Assembly (NCBI GenBank): GCA_038144425.1
Contig: JAYQNS010000004.1
Coordinates: forward strand, 496,001-560,000
DNA from: Salivita marina
Lineage (GTDB): Bacteria; Pseudomonadota; Gammaproteobacteria; Pseudomonadales; Azotimanducaceae
Length of the DNA stretch: 64,000 nt
Reading direction: 5' to 3'
Part shown: positions 46,489-54,680 of the stretch, in pieces
Numbering within the stretch: position 1 is the first letter of the stretch
How the letters are laid out: every line of letters begins with the position of its first letter
Translations under genes and position numbers: made by a program
Notes under the pieces: generated by a model
The model's input: only the letters and a program-made list of their open reading frames with translations
Database searches by the model: none
What the model was told of the DNA's origin: nothing

Positions 46489-47587
46489 GTACTACCTGGG
46501 GGTCATGACGGGCACGAGCCTTGACGGGCTGGACATCGTCCTCGCCGATCTCCAGGAGCCGAGGCCCCGTATCGAAGCCAGCGCTGCCGTCGCCTTTGAG
46601 CCTGCGCTCCGAGAGGCGCTGCTCGCCCTGTGTAGCCCGGGTCCCGGGGAGATCGATCGCCTGGGGGACGCCGACGGGGCCCTCGCCGACGCTATCGCCG
46701 ATGCCTGCCTTGCCCTCCTCGAAGACAGCGCCGTGCCCCCGAGCGCTGTCCGGGCCCTGGGCAGCCACGGGCAAACGGTACGCCACCGGCCTGACGCAAC
46801 CCGTCCCTTCACGCTACAAATCGGCGACCCCCACCGCATCGCGGAGCGCACCGGCATCGCTGTGGTAGCGGATTTCCGCCGCCGAGATGTGGCCGCCGGG
46901 GGACAGGGTGCACCGCTCGTACCCGCGTTCCACCGCGCCCTGCTGCCCCAGGAGAATGACCCCCAGGCGGTGCTCAACATCGGCGGGATGGCGAACCTCA
47001 CCCTCCTAGCGGGCGACGCCGCGGAAATCAGGGGCTTCGATACGGGCCCGGGGAACACCCTTCTTGATCAATGGCATAAAAAGCATCAGGGCGCGCCCAT
47101 GGACCGGAACGGGGCCTGGGGCGCAAGCGGGAAGGTTCAGCCCGCACTTCTCGAGGCCTTCCTCACGGACCCCTTCTTTCAGCGGGCGCCACCAAAAAGT
47201 ACGGGGCGGGAGATGTTCAACTTGCCCTGGCTCGAGCGTTTTAGCCCCGATCGCTGGCCCCCGGCAGACGTCCAGGCCACCCTCGGCGCGCTCACGGCGG
47301 CGTCCGTGGCAGACGCCTTGGAGCGCTTTGCCTACCCGACTCCGAAGACGCTTTGGCTAGCCGGCGGTGGCCGTCATAACCAAGGCTTGGTGACAGCCCT
47401 GGAGCAACGGCTTACGCCCAAAACACAGGTCTCTCCCATAGACGCAGCGGGCTTTGATGGAGATCAGCTAGAAGCTCTGGCTTTCGCCTGGCTGGCGGCA
47501 GCCTATTGTCGCGGCGAACCGGGGAACGTGCCGGCGGTCACCGGCGCCGGAGGGCCCCGGGTGCTGGGCGCCTACTTCCCCGCCTAG
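46475..47587 (+). CDS. anmK: Anhydro-N-acetylmuramic acid kinase
   Basis: Phosphorylates 1,6-anhydro-MurNAc during cell-wall recycling. 370 residues from MKHPEYYLGVMTGTSLDGLD, with the ATP-binding GVMTGTSLDG, GSHGQTVRH, the QIGDP block and FDTGPGN. It is translationally coupled to the upstream murein endopeptidase, which fits a shared role in wall turnover. Confidence 0.95.
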   Translation: MKHPEYYLGVMTGTSLDGLDIVLADLQEPRPRIEASAAVAFEPALREALLALCSPGPGEIDRLGDADGALADAIADACLALLEDSAVPPSAVRALGSHGQTVRHRPDATRPFTLQIGDPHRIAERTGIAVVADFRRRDVAAGGQGAPLVPAFHRALLPQENDPQAVLNIGGMANLTLLAGDAAEIRGFDTGPGNTLLDQWHKKHQGAPMDRNGAWGASGKVQPALLEAFLTDPFFQRAPPKSTGREMFNLPWLERFSPDRWPPADVQATLGALTAASVADALERFAYPTPKTLWLAGGGRHNQGLVTALEQRLTPKTQVSPIDAAGFDGDQLEALAFAWLAAAYCRGEPGNVPAVTGAGGPRVLGAYFPA

Positions 47588-47600
47588 GGCTCGTGCGGCG

Positions 47601-47948
47601 CTAGATAGCGAAGGAATTTCCGCAGCCGCAGGTGGCGGTGGCGTTGGGGTTATCGATGACGAACTGGGCTCCAGAGAGGTCTTCCCGGTAGTCGATGTTC
47701 GCGCCCACTAAATAGGGATAGCTCATGGGGTCGACGAGCACGGTGATGCCATCCCGCTCGACGGAGGCGTCGTCTTCCGCCTGGTCCTCATCGAAGGTGA
47801 AGCCATAGGAAAACCCCGAGCAGCCGCCCCCGGTGACAAACACCCGCAGCTTGAGCGCTTCATTACCCTCTCCCTCGATGAGTTCCCTCACCTTCGCCGC
47901 AGCGGCTTCGGTGACGGATAGAGTTTGGGGCACTTGCGTTTCGATCAT
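47601..47948 (-). CDS. erpA: Iron-sulfur cluster insertion protein ErpA
   Basis: A-type carrier that delivers 4Fe-4S clusters to target enzymes. 115 residues. The three conserved cysteines are visible: one in TGGGCSGFSYGF and two in the C-terminal CGCGNSFAI. It converges on anmK and is divergent from hemJ. Confidence 0.95.
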   Translation of the reverse strand: MIETQVPQTLSVTEAAAAKVRELIEGEGNEALKLRVFVTGGGCSGFSYGFTFDEDQAEDDASVERDGITVLVDPMSYPYLVGANIDYREDLSGAQFVIDNPNATATCGCGNSFAI

Positions 47949-48084
47949 GATGGATTCCTCGACCTCGCCCTCAAATTATGGACCCCTTGCCCGGGAATTC
48001 AAACGGTGAGAGTCGGATATTGCCTGCCCGCCCCGCGAGCGGCCCTGCTAGTATGGGCCTTTATGCGCTGCGGGGGCAGGGTCC

Positions 48085-48504
48085 GTGTACCTATGGGTTA
48101 AGGCCTTTCACATCATCTTTATGGTCTGTTGGTTTGCGGGCATTTTTTACCTCCCCCGCCTGTTCGTGCACCACGCCATGAGTGAGGACGCCCCAACCCA
48201 AGAACGGCTCGCAATTATGGAAAGCAAGCTTTACCGTTTCGTAACCCCCTTTATGGCGCTAACCCTCATCCTCGGGGTTTGGATGCTCTGGCTGGTCCCA
48301 GGGCTGCTCAGCCAGGGCTGGATGCACGGCAAGCTCGCCCTGGTGGCGCTGCTAGTGATTTACCACCTTCGCTGCGGCCAGCTGGTTCGCGCCTTGGCTC
48401 TGGGGCCGACCCCCCACAGCCATCGCTACTATCGCATTTTCAATGAACTGCCCGTGCTGGCGCTCTTCCCCATTGTGCTATTGGTGGTACTGAAGCCCTT
48501 CTGA
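48085..48504 (+). CDS. hemJ: Protoporphyrinogen IX oxidase HemJ
   Basis: Membrane haem-biosynthesis enzyme that replaces HemG/HemY in many gammaproteobacteria. 139 residues from a GTG start (MYLWVKAFHIIFMVCWFAGI) after a G-rich ribosome binding site. Four hydrophobic segments alternate with the conserved His in AFHIIF and the Arg in FYLPRLFVHH. Its position 77 nt before hemL, another haem gene, supports the call. Confidence 0.9.
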   Translation: MYLWVKAFHIIFMVCWFAGIFYLPRLFVHHAMSEDAPTQERLAIMESKLYRFVTPFMALTLILGVWMLWLVPGLLSQGWMHGKLALVALLVIYHLRCGQLVRALALGPTPHSHRYYRIFNELPVLALFPIVLLVVLKPF

Positions 48505-48581
48505 GCCTTGAGCCCCCCGTCGCTCGGCCCGCACAATGCGGGCCTGCACCCCGTCACCGTTCCCAGGGAACCCTTAAGACC

Positions 48582-49886
48582 ATGACCGACGCCAAGCTGA
48601 CCCTCGACCGCTCCGAACTGCTCTTTGCCCGCGCCTGCGAAGCCATCCCCGGCGGCGTTAATTCTCCGGTGCGGGCGTTCCGTGGCGTCGGCGGCACGCC
48701 AATCTTCATGCGCGAAGCGGAGGGGCCCTATCTCTATGACGAGGACGGCAACCGCTACATCGACTACATCGGCTCCTGGGGTCCCATGATCCTTGGGCAT
48801 GGCGCCCCGGCGGTGAAGGCTGCGCTTTACGAACAGATTGATCGAGCGGTGAGCTTTGGCGCCCCCACGGGCCTCGAAGTGGCCATGGCGGAGCAAGTGA
48901 TGAGCATGGTGCCATCCATGGCCCAGATACGCATGGTGAACTCGGGAACGGAGGCGACCATGAGCGCCCTGCGCCTTGCCCGGGGCTTTACGGGACGCGA
49001 TTGCGTGGTGAAATTCGAAGGCTGCTACCATGGCCATGTTGACTCCCTGCTGGTCAAGGCGGGCTCCGGCGCCCTAACCCTGGGCCAGCCGGACTCCCCG
49101 GGGGTGCCCGCAGACCTAGCGCAGCACACCCTGACCCTGCCCTATAACGATGTGGAGGCGGTCACCGCACTCTTCGCCGCACGAGGCTCGGAAATCGCCT
49201 GCGTCATTGTCGAGCCCATCGCGGGCAACATGAATTGCATCCCCCCGGATCAGGCCTTTCTTGACGTCCTTCGTTCCCTTTGCTCGGACGCTGGCGCCCT
49301 CTTGATCTTCGATGAGGTCATGACGGGCTTTCGCGTGGCCCCCGGCGGCGCCCAGAGCCTCTACAGCATCACGCCGGACCTGACGACCCTCGGCAAGGTG
49401 ATTGGGGGCGGTCTGCCCGTGGGCGCCTTTGGGGGTCGCGAGGACGTGATGGCGGCGCTGGCACCGGTAGGCCCGGTGTACCAAGCGGGCACCCTGTCTG
49501 GGAACCCCTTGGCCATGGCGGCCGGGCTCACCACGCTGCAAACCCTCGCCGCCCATCCCGAGCTCTACACCGCACTAGGGGCTCAAACGGACCGGCTCAT
49601 GGCCGGTGCCCGGGAGCGGGCCGAGGCGCACCAGATTCCCTTTACGACCCAGCACGTTTGCGGAATGTTCGGCATGTTCTTCTCCGAAGGGCCGATCCGA
49701 AATCTCGCCGACGTTCAGCAGTGCGATGTTTCGCGCTTCACTCGCTTCTTCCACGCCATGCTCGAGGCCGGGGTTTATCTCGCCCCATCGGCCTACGAAG
49801 CGGGCTTTATTTCCGCAACACACGACGATGCGGTCATCGACGCCACCCTAAACGCGATGGACCGCGCCTTCGCGGCCTGCCGCTAG
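48582..49886 (+). CDS. hemL: Glutamate-1-semialdehyde 2,1-aminomutase
   Basis: PLP enzyme giving 5-aminolevulinate, the C5-pathway entry to haem. 434 residues. Starts MTDAKLTLDRSELLFARACE; PGGVNSPVRAFRGVGGTP is diagnostic, and the PLP lysine lies in TTLGKVIGGGLPVGAFGG. It is downstream of hemJ. Confidence 0.96.
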   Translation: MTDAKLTLDRSELLFARACEAIPGGVNSPVRAFRGVGGTPIFMREAEGPYLYDEDGNRYIDYIGSWGPMILGHGAPAVKAALYEQIDRAVSFGAPTGLEVAMAEQVMSMVPSMAQIRMVNSGTEATMSALRLARGFTGRDCVVKFEGCYHGHVDSLLVKAGSGALTLGQPDSPGVPADLAQHTLTLPYNDVEAVTALFAARGSEIACVIVEPIAGNMNCIPPDQAFLDVLRSLCSDAGALLIFDEVMTGFRVAPGGAQSLYSITPDLTTLGKVIGGGLPVGAFGGREDVMAALAPVGPVYQAGTLSGNPLAMAAGLTTLQTLAAHPELYTALGAQTDRLMAGARERAEAHQIPFTTQHVCGMFGMFFSEGPIRNLADVQQCDVSRFTRFFHAMLEAGVYLAPSAYEAGFISATHDDAVIDATLNAMDRAFAACR

Positions 49887-49902
49887 CGTAAAGGACGCCC
49901 CC

Positions 49903-50883
49903 ATGCATTATCACGTTTACGGCCTTGGCAATGCCCTGGTCGACATGGAGTACGAGATCGACGATGGCTTTCTCACTCAGCGCGAGATCGCCAAGGGTCA
50001 CATGACGCTGGTGGAGGCTGAACGCCTCCTCCAGCTCAGCGGAGACCTCGCGGACCACGCGCCCCGGCGCTGCAGCGGCGGTAGCGCGGCGAACTCCCTC
50101 ATGGCCGTCAGTGCCCTGGGGGGCGAAGCCTTTTATAGCTGCAAGGTCGCGGACGACGAAGTGGGCCACTTTTTCGTGGAGGACATGCGGGCCGCAGGCG
50201 TGGAAACCAACGCCCACGAGCAGCGGGGGGAAGGCATTACGGGGCAGTGCCTTGTACTCATCACTCCGGACGCCGAGCGCAGCATGAACACCTTCCTGGG
50301 TATCTCCGGAAGCCTCAGCGAGAAGGATGTGGATACGGAGGCCCTAGAAGCCGCGGACATGCTCTACCTTGAAGGCTATCTCTGCACGTCGCCGACGGCC
50401 CGGGATGCGGTAATCCATGCCCGAGAGCTCGCGGAGCGCCGAGGCATTCGCACCGTTGCCTCCCTCTCCGATCCCTCCGTCGTGCAGTTTTTTGGCGAAG
50501 AAATGCGCGCCATGCTGGGCAGCCACGTCGACCACCTATTCTGCAACGAGGAAGAAGCCCTCGCCTGGACCGGGGCCAGCACCCTCGAGGAGGCCTTTTC
50601 AAGCCTGAAGGATTTTGCCGGCAGCTTTGCCATCACTCGGGGCGCGGAGGGCTCCCTGCTGTGGGACGGCAGCGCGCGCCACACCGTGGCTACGGCGCCC
50701 ATCAAGCCCGTGGATACCAACGGAGCAGGGGATATCTACGCCGGAGCGTACCTCTATGGCCTCGGCCAGGGGTGGCCCCACGAGAAGGCCGCAGAGCTGG
50801 CAAGCCGCGCCGCAGCCCGCCTGGTTGCTCGCTTTGGTGCGCGCCTGCCCGTGGAAGACTACCCGGGGCTCCTGAGCGCCTAG
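49903..50883 (+). CDS. PfkB-family carbohydrate kinase, probably adenosine kinase
   Basis: 326-residue ribokinase-fold kinase. The N-terminal GLGNALVDMEYEI, the glycine pair CSGGSAANSLMAVSALGG, and the C-terminal PVDTNGAGDIYAGAYLYG with the catalytic Asp and anion hole define the family. Gammaproteobacterial homologues of this type are annotated adenosine kinase, but substrate choice cannot be read from sequence alone. It lies 16 nt after hemL with a good AAGGA site. Its stop codon overlaps the convergent aminotransferase stop by 4 nt. Confidence 0.82.
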   Translation: MHYHVYGLGNALVDMEYEIDDGFLTQREIAKGHMTLVEAERLLQLSGDLADHAPRRCSGGSAANSLMAVSALGGEAFYSCKVADDEVGHFFVEDMRAAGVETNAHEQRGEGITGQCLVLITPDAERSMNTFLGISGSLSEKDVDTEALEAADMLYLEGYLCTSPTARDAVIHARELAERRGIRTVASLSDPSVVQFFGEEMRAMLGSHVDHLFCNEEEALAWTGASTLEEAFSSLKDFAGSFAITRGAEGSLLWDGSARHTVATAPIKPVDTNGAGDIYAGAYLYGLGQGWPHEKAAELASRAAARLVARFGARLPVEDYPGLLSA

Positions 50884-52121
50884 GCCCCTCGCGTCGCGAC
50901 GGGGCGCCCCGCAAGAAAGGCCTGGAGGCGCGCGAGCGCCTCTTCTAGATCGGCCAGGGGCGCGGTATAGGAGAAACGCACGCTCCGGGCCGCGCCTTGC
51001 ACCCCGAAATCTGTACCGGGTGTGGCGGCTACCGCGGCCCCTTCCAGCAACGCACGACAGAAGGGCTCGCTGTCAGGCTGCTCCGGGGGCAACGTCGCAT
51101 AGACGTAGAAGGCGCCCTCAGGGACTACGGGAACGGAGAACCCCAGGGCCCGAAGCCCAGTCACTAGGCGATTCCGCGCCCGGAAATAGGCCAAGCGCCG
51201 CGCTTCGTGGCGCGGCATCACGTCCGGTGCTAGGGCGGCCAGCGCCCCATGCTGCCCGACGGTAGACGGGGCGATGTAGGCGTTCTGGGCCAGCTTCTCG
51301 ATTGCGGGAATGGCCGCCCGAGGCGCGACCAGCCAGCCTACGCGCCACCCCGTCATGCCAAAGTATTTCGAGAAGCTGTTCACGAGAAATTCGTGGTCCG
51401 CACCACCCTGAAGGCTGAGGACCGTACCCACCCGATCCGGATCTACAACCCCATGAGCCGGCAGGGCGGGCTGATCGTCGAGCCCCTGGGGATAGGTCAG
51501 CCCCTGGTAGATTTCATCAAAGAGCGCCCAGCCTCCTCGGGAGGCCGCCGCCTCGGACAGGCCCTGAAGCGCCGCGCGGCTGCTCACGGCCCCCGTGGGA
51601 TTCGCTGGAGACGCGAGCACCAACCCCCGAGTTCGGGGGCCCCAGGCCTTGGTCACGTCGCGTTCCGTCAACGCAAAGCCCGCCTCCGCCGAAAGCGGCA
51701 TTAGGGACGCCTTCGCCCCAAAGAGCAGGGGGAAATAGCGATTACAGGGATAGGCCGGATCACCTAAAAGCACCTCGTCTTTCGGATCTAGCAGCAAGGC
51801 CGATAGGAGCATCAAGGCCCCCGTGGCCCCGGCGGTCACCACCACCCGCTCCGGGTCGAGATCAACGTTATGATAGGTGCCATAGTAGGTGGCGATGGCC
51901 CGGCGCAGGGCAGGCAGGCCTAGGGCCGGGGTGTAGGCCGTTTCCCCCCGGGCCAGCGCAGCGGCCCCCGCATCGCGAATGAAGGGGTCGGAGGGCTCCC
52001 GCGGCTCCCCCACCTCCATATGGATGACCCGATGCCCCTCAGCCTCTAGGCGCTGCGCGGCATCAACGATGTCCATAACGCGGAAGGAATGGATATGGCG
52101 CAGTCGCTCTGCAAGGCGCAT
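50880..52121 (-). CDS. Class I/II PLP-dependent aminotransferase
   Basis: 413 residues from MRLAERLRHIHSFRVMDIVD, fold type I. Visible: the substrate loop VGEPREPSDPF, ATGALMLLSALLLDPKDEV around the cofactor phosphate, SPANPTGAVSS, and the PLP lysine in VNSFSKYFGMTGWRVGWL. The C-terminal part has VRFSYTAPLADLEEALARL. Likely acts on aspartate- or alanine-like substrates, but the specificity is not identifiable. It is divergent from gluQRS (71 nt between starts). Confidence 0.88.
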   Translation of the reverse strand: MRLAERLRHIHSFRVMDIVDAAQRLEAEGHRVIHMEVGEPREPSDPFIRDAGAAALARGETAYTPALGLPALRRAIATYYGTYHNVDLDPERVVVTAGATGALMLLSALLLDPKDEVLLGDPAYPCNRYFPLLFGAKASLMPLSAEAGFALTERDVTKAWGPRTRGLVLASPANPTGAVSSRAALQGLSEAAASRGGWALFDEIYQGLTYPQGLDDQPALPAHGVVDPDRVGTVLSLQGGADHEFLVNSFSKYFGMTGWRVGWLVAPRAAIPAIEKLAQNAYIAPSTVGQHGALAALAPDVMPRHEARRLAYFRARNRLVTGLRALGFSVPVVPEGAFYVYATLPPEQPDSEPFCRALLEGAAVAATPGTDFGVQGAARSVRFSYTAPLADLEEALARLQAFLAGRPVATRGA

Positions 52122-52192
52122 GGCAAGGGTCTCGTGGCGGGCCGGGGGGAGAATTGTCCCTGCGCCTCTGGGCCCTGTCGAGGGCCGGAGCC

Positions 52193-53074
52193 GTGAGCGC
52201 GTCCCCCTACCGCGGTCGCTTTGCCCCATCGCCTACGGGTGCCCTCCACCTGGGTTCGCTCTGCACCGCCGTCGCGAGCTGGCTAGACGCCCGGGCGGCC
52301 GGCGGCACCTGGTGCCTTCGCATCGAAGACATTGACCCACCGCGGGAGGTCCCGGGCGCCGATGCCGCCATTCTTCACTGCCTTGAAGCTCACGATCTGG
52401 GCTGGGATGGCCCCGTACTTTTTCAGAGCCAACGCTCCGAAGCCTACGCCGCCGCCCTAGACCACCTTCGCCAGGCTGGCCTGACCTACCCCTGCGACTG
52501 CACCCGGCGCGCTCTTCGAGCCCAGGGGGGACCCTACCCAGGGACCTGCCGGGGGCGCACCACGCCCTCACCAGGAGCCCATGCGATCCGCTTTCACGTC
52601 CCCGATGGGCCCCTCTGCTTCGAAGATCGGCTGCACAGCCACCAGTGCGAGAACTTACCCACCACCAGCGGCGACTTCATTCTGAAGCGCCGGGATGGGC
52701 TCTGGGCTTACCAGCTGGCGGTGGTGGTAGACGATGCCGCGCAGGGCATCACGGATATCGTTCGGGGCGAAGATCTTTTGAGCTCCACGGTACGGCAAAT
52801 CGCCCTGCAAAAGGCCCTCGCCTACCCAACGCCGCGCTATCTCCACCTGCCCCTGGTGGTCGACGCCGCCGGTCAAAAGTGGGCGAAGCAGACCGGCGCC
52901 CCCGCCCTGGATAATGCCCAAGCGCGAAGCAACCTACATCGCGCTTTGACCCTGCTGGGCCTCCAGAGCGATCCTCAGGACCCCTGCCACCGCCAGCTCG
53001 ACGACGGCTGCCGGCAATGGCCTGCGGTCGCGCTGCGCAAAGGCGCCCTTGCCCTTGAGGAAACCCTCGGTTAG
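52193..53074 (+). CDS. gluQ: Glutamyl-Q tRNA(Asp) synthetase
   Basis: Attaches glutamate to queuosine-34 of tRNA-Asp; a truncated GluRS paralogue without the anticodon-binding domain. 293 residues from a GTG start with GAGGG upstream. GRFAPSPTGALHLGSL carries the class I HIGH-type motif. Zinc ligands appear in YPCDCTRRA and the following GTCRG. KWAKQTG-type loop near the end replaces KMSKS (QKWAKQTGAP). As in Pseudomonas it precedes the cbr genes. Confidence 0.93.
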   Translation: MSASPYRGRFAPSPTGALHLGSLCTAVASWLDARAAGGTWCLRIEDIDPPREVPGADAAILHCLEAHDLGWDGPVLFQSQRSEAYAAALDHLRQAGLTYPCDCTRRALRAQGGPYPGTCRGRTTPSPGAHAIRFHVPDGPLCFEDRLHSHQCENLPTTSGDFILKRRDGLWAYQLAVVVDDAAQGITDIVRGEDLLSSTVRQIALQKALAYPTPRYLHLPLVVDAAGQKWAKQTGAPALDNAQARSNLHRALTLLGLQSDPQDPCHRQLDDGCRQWPAVALRKGALALEETLG

Positions 53075-53084
53075 GGCCAGTTTC

Positions 53085-53100
53085 TGTTACCATCGGTAGC
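53085..53100 (+). promoter_or_regulatory. TGTTAC half-site upstream of the cbrB-like gene
   Basis: TGTTACCATCGGTAGC forms an imperfect inverted repeat 25-40 nt before the regulator start. It matches the half-site found five times downstream of the gene, so autoregulation is possible. Chance occurrence of a single site is not excluded. Confidence 0.35.
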
Positions 53101-53124
53101 GTTTCCCGGGGCGAGCTGGTGGAA

Positions 53125-54492
53125 ATGCGCACCCTACTGCTGGTTGAAAACGACGATGTCGCACCGGGCGAGCTGGCGAGCCAGCTTGAGGCGCTCGGCT
53201 ATGCCATTTACCAGCCCCGAACCCTCTTAGAAGCGCGGCGACAGAAACCCACGGAATTCTCTGTTGTGGTCACGGATCTCCGCGTGGCTGGGGGCCTCGG
53301 CACCGATCTCATCCCCTGGGCGCAAGGGACACCCGTGCTGGTGCTCGCGAGCGATGCCACTATCCGCACGGCGGTGGATGTCATGAAACTAGGTGCGGCG
53401 GAGTTCCTGCCCCGGCCCTTCGGTATTGATGAGCTCGAACATCTGCTGCAGCGGGTCGCAAGGGATCAGCATACGCCTCGCGGTCCGGTGCCGGCCCCGG
53501 CCCGGCCCGGGCTCCCGGTAGCAGGCATGATCGGCTCCTGTAGCGCTATGCGCCTGCTTTACGAGCGCATTCGAAAGGTTGCGCCCACGGAATCAACGGT
53601 CCTTGTGCTTGGGGAATCGGGAACGGGGAAGGAACTCGTGGCCCGCGCACTCCATGAGCAAAGTGGCCGCGCGGCAGCGCCCATGATCTCCCTGAACTGC
53701 GCCGCTATTCCCGATTCACTCATCGAATCCGAGCTCTTTGGCCACGAAAAAGGCGCCTTTACCGGGGCAGGCAGTGCCCGGCGGGGTTTGGTGGAGGCGG
53801 CCACGGGAGGCACGCTGTTTCTTGATGAAATTGGAGAACTGCCCCTCGAAGCCCAAGCCCGGCTCCTCCGGGTGCTCCAGGAAGGCGAAATTCGACGCCT
53901 CGGCGCGGTGGAAACACGAAAGGTAGACGTGCGGCTCATCGCTGCCACGCACCGCGACCTGCGCCAGCTGGCCCAAACCGGAAGCTTCCGCGAAGATCTC
54001 TTCTATCGCCTGAACGTGGTGAATTTAACTCTTCCGGCCCTCCGGGACCGGGGGGACGATATCCTCGAGCTGTCCGAGCGTCTTCTCGAACGCGCCTGCG
54101 TCAAACTGCGAAAGATCCGTTTGCGCTTTAGCGACACGGCTCTGGCGGCGCTGGCGGCCCATTCCTGGCCAGGCAACGTTCGTGAGCTCGAAAACGCGGT
54201 AGAACGTGCCGTCATCCTTACTGACGGGGAAGAAATCACGCCGGATAATCTCGCTATTGGGGGCCAGGGCGCCCCTATAGAGCCGACCCCAGTTCTAGTG
54301 ACGGAGGCCACCTCAGCGCCAGCCGCGCAGGAAGGCACGGCCAGCCTGGAGGATTATTTCGTCCGCTTTGTGCAAGAGAATGAAGGGCGCTTGACCGAGA
54401 CAGCGCTCGCCGAGCAGCTCGGTATCAGCCGAAAGTCTCTTTGGGAGCGGCGGCAGCGCCTTGGTATCCCGCGGCGCAAGAGCAAGCTCTAG
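53125..54492 (+). CDS. cbrB: CbrB-like sigma-54-dependent response regulator with degenerate receiver
   Basis: 455 residues in three parts. The receiver (1-115) keeps the phosphoacceptor Asp51 (VVVTDLRV), but the acidic pair is Glu8-Asn9, the switch Thr/Ser position reads Ala75 (VLVLASDA), and the invariant Lys is Arg97 (LPRPF). The AAA+ domain is intact: Walker A GESGTGKE (163-170), the sigma-54 loop GAFTGA (210-215), Walker B GGTLFLDEIGEL. The C-terminus has a Fis-type helix-turn-helix, LAEQLGISRKSLWERRQRLG. Its place between gluQRS and pcnB matches Pseudomonas cbrB, the regulator of carbon/nitrogen balance. The cbrA kinase gene that normally precedes it is absent. Output is probably phosphorylation-independent, or uses an unlinked partner; that is inference. 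Confidence 0.88.
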   Translation: MRTLLLVENDDVAPGELASQLEALGYAIYQPRTLLEARRQKPTEFSVVVTDLRVAGGLGTDLIPWAQGTPVLVLASDATIRTAVDVMKLGAAEFLPRPFGIDELEHLLQRVARDQHTPRGPVPAPARPGLPVAGMIGSCSAMRLLYERIRKVAPTESTVLVLGESGTGKELVARALHEQSGRAAAPMISLNCAAIPDSLIESELFGHEKGAFTGAGSARRGLVEAATGGTLFLDEIGELPLEAQARLLRVLQEGEIRRLGAVETRKVDVRLIAATHRDLRQLAQTGSFREDLFYRLNVVNLTLPALRDRGDDILELSERLLERACVKLRKIRLRFSDTALAALAAHSWPGNVRELENAVERAVILTDGEEITPDNLAIGGQGAPIEPTPVLVTEATSAPAAQEGTASLEDYFVRFVQENEGRLTETALAEQLGISRKSLWERRQRLGIPRRKSKL

Positions 54493-54494
54493 AC

Positions 54495-54636
54495 AAAAGT
54501 GTTACCGAAGAACCCAAATTAGTTGGGAAGTAACACTTTTAGGCGTCTAAGTAACACTCCTTGCGGTAACATTTTCTCCATCACCCCCCAGTTTACCCGC
54601 CAAAAAATTCCTAACTAATTGTTTTTTATGGTAACA
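54495..54636. promoter_or_regulatory. Array of TGTTAC/GTAACA sites, candidate CbrB-like activator binding sites
   Basis: Five half-sites in 142 nt: TGTTAC at 54500-54505 and GTAACA at 54530, 54551, 54566 and 54631. The first pair lies in a perfect 11-bp inverted repeat (AAAAGTGTTAC/GTAACACTTTT, 24 nt apart), with a nested CCCAA/TTGGG. They lie some 20-155 nt upstream of a sigma-54 promoter, the usual place for an enhancer-binding protein. TGTTAC-n-GTAACA is, to my knowledge, the motif reported for Pseudomonas CbrB at crcZ. The inverted repeat may also end cbrB transcripts. Confidence 0.72.
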
Positions 54637-54653
54637 CTAAGGGCGCCCAAAAC

Positions 54654-54670
54654 TTGGCACGGTCCTAGCT
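54654..54670 (+). promoter_or_regulatory. Sigma-54 promoter
   Basis: TTGGCACG-GTCC-TAGCT matches the consensus TTGGCACGnnnnTTGCW at all but one base, with GG at 54656-54657 and GC at 54668-54669 in the obligatory 12-nt register. It is downstream of the GTAACA array and about 12 nt before the expected RNA start near 54681. Confidence 0.85.
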
Positions 54671-54680
54671 TTAGTTAATC

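Noticed and set aside
54495..54636. Repeated GTAACA elements as a CRISPR array or transposon end
   Set aside because: Repeats are 6-8 nt with unequal spacing, there are no cas or transposase genes, and their position upstream of a sigma-54 promoter explains them better.
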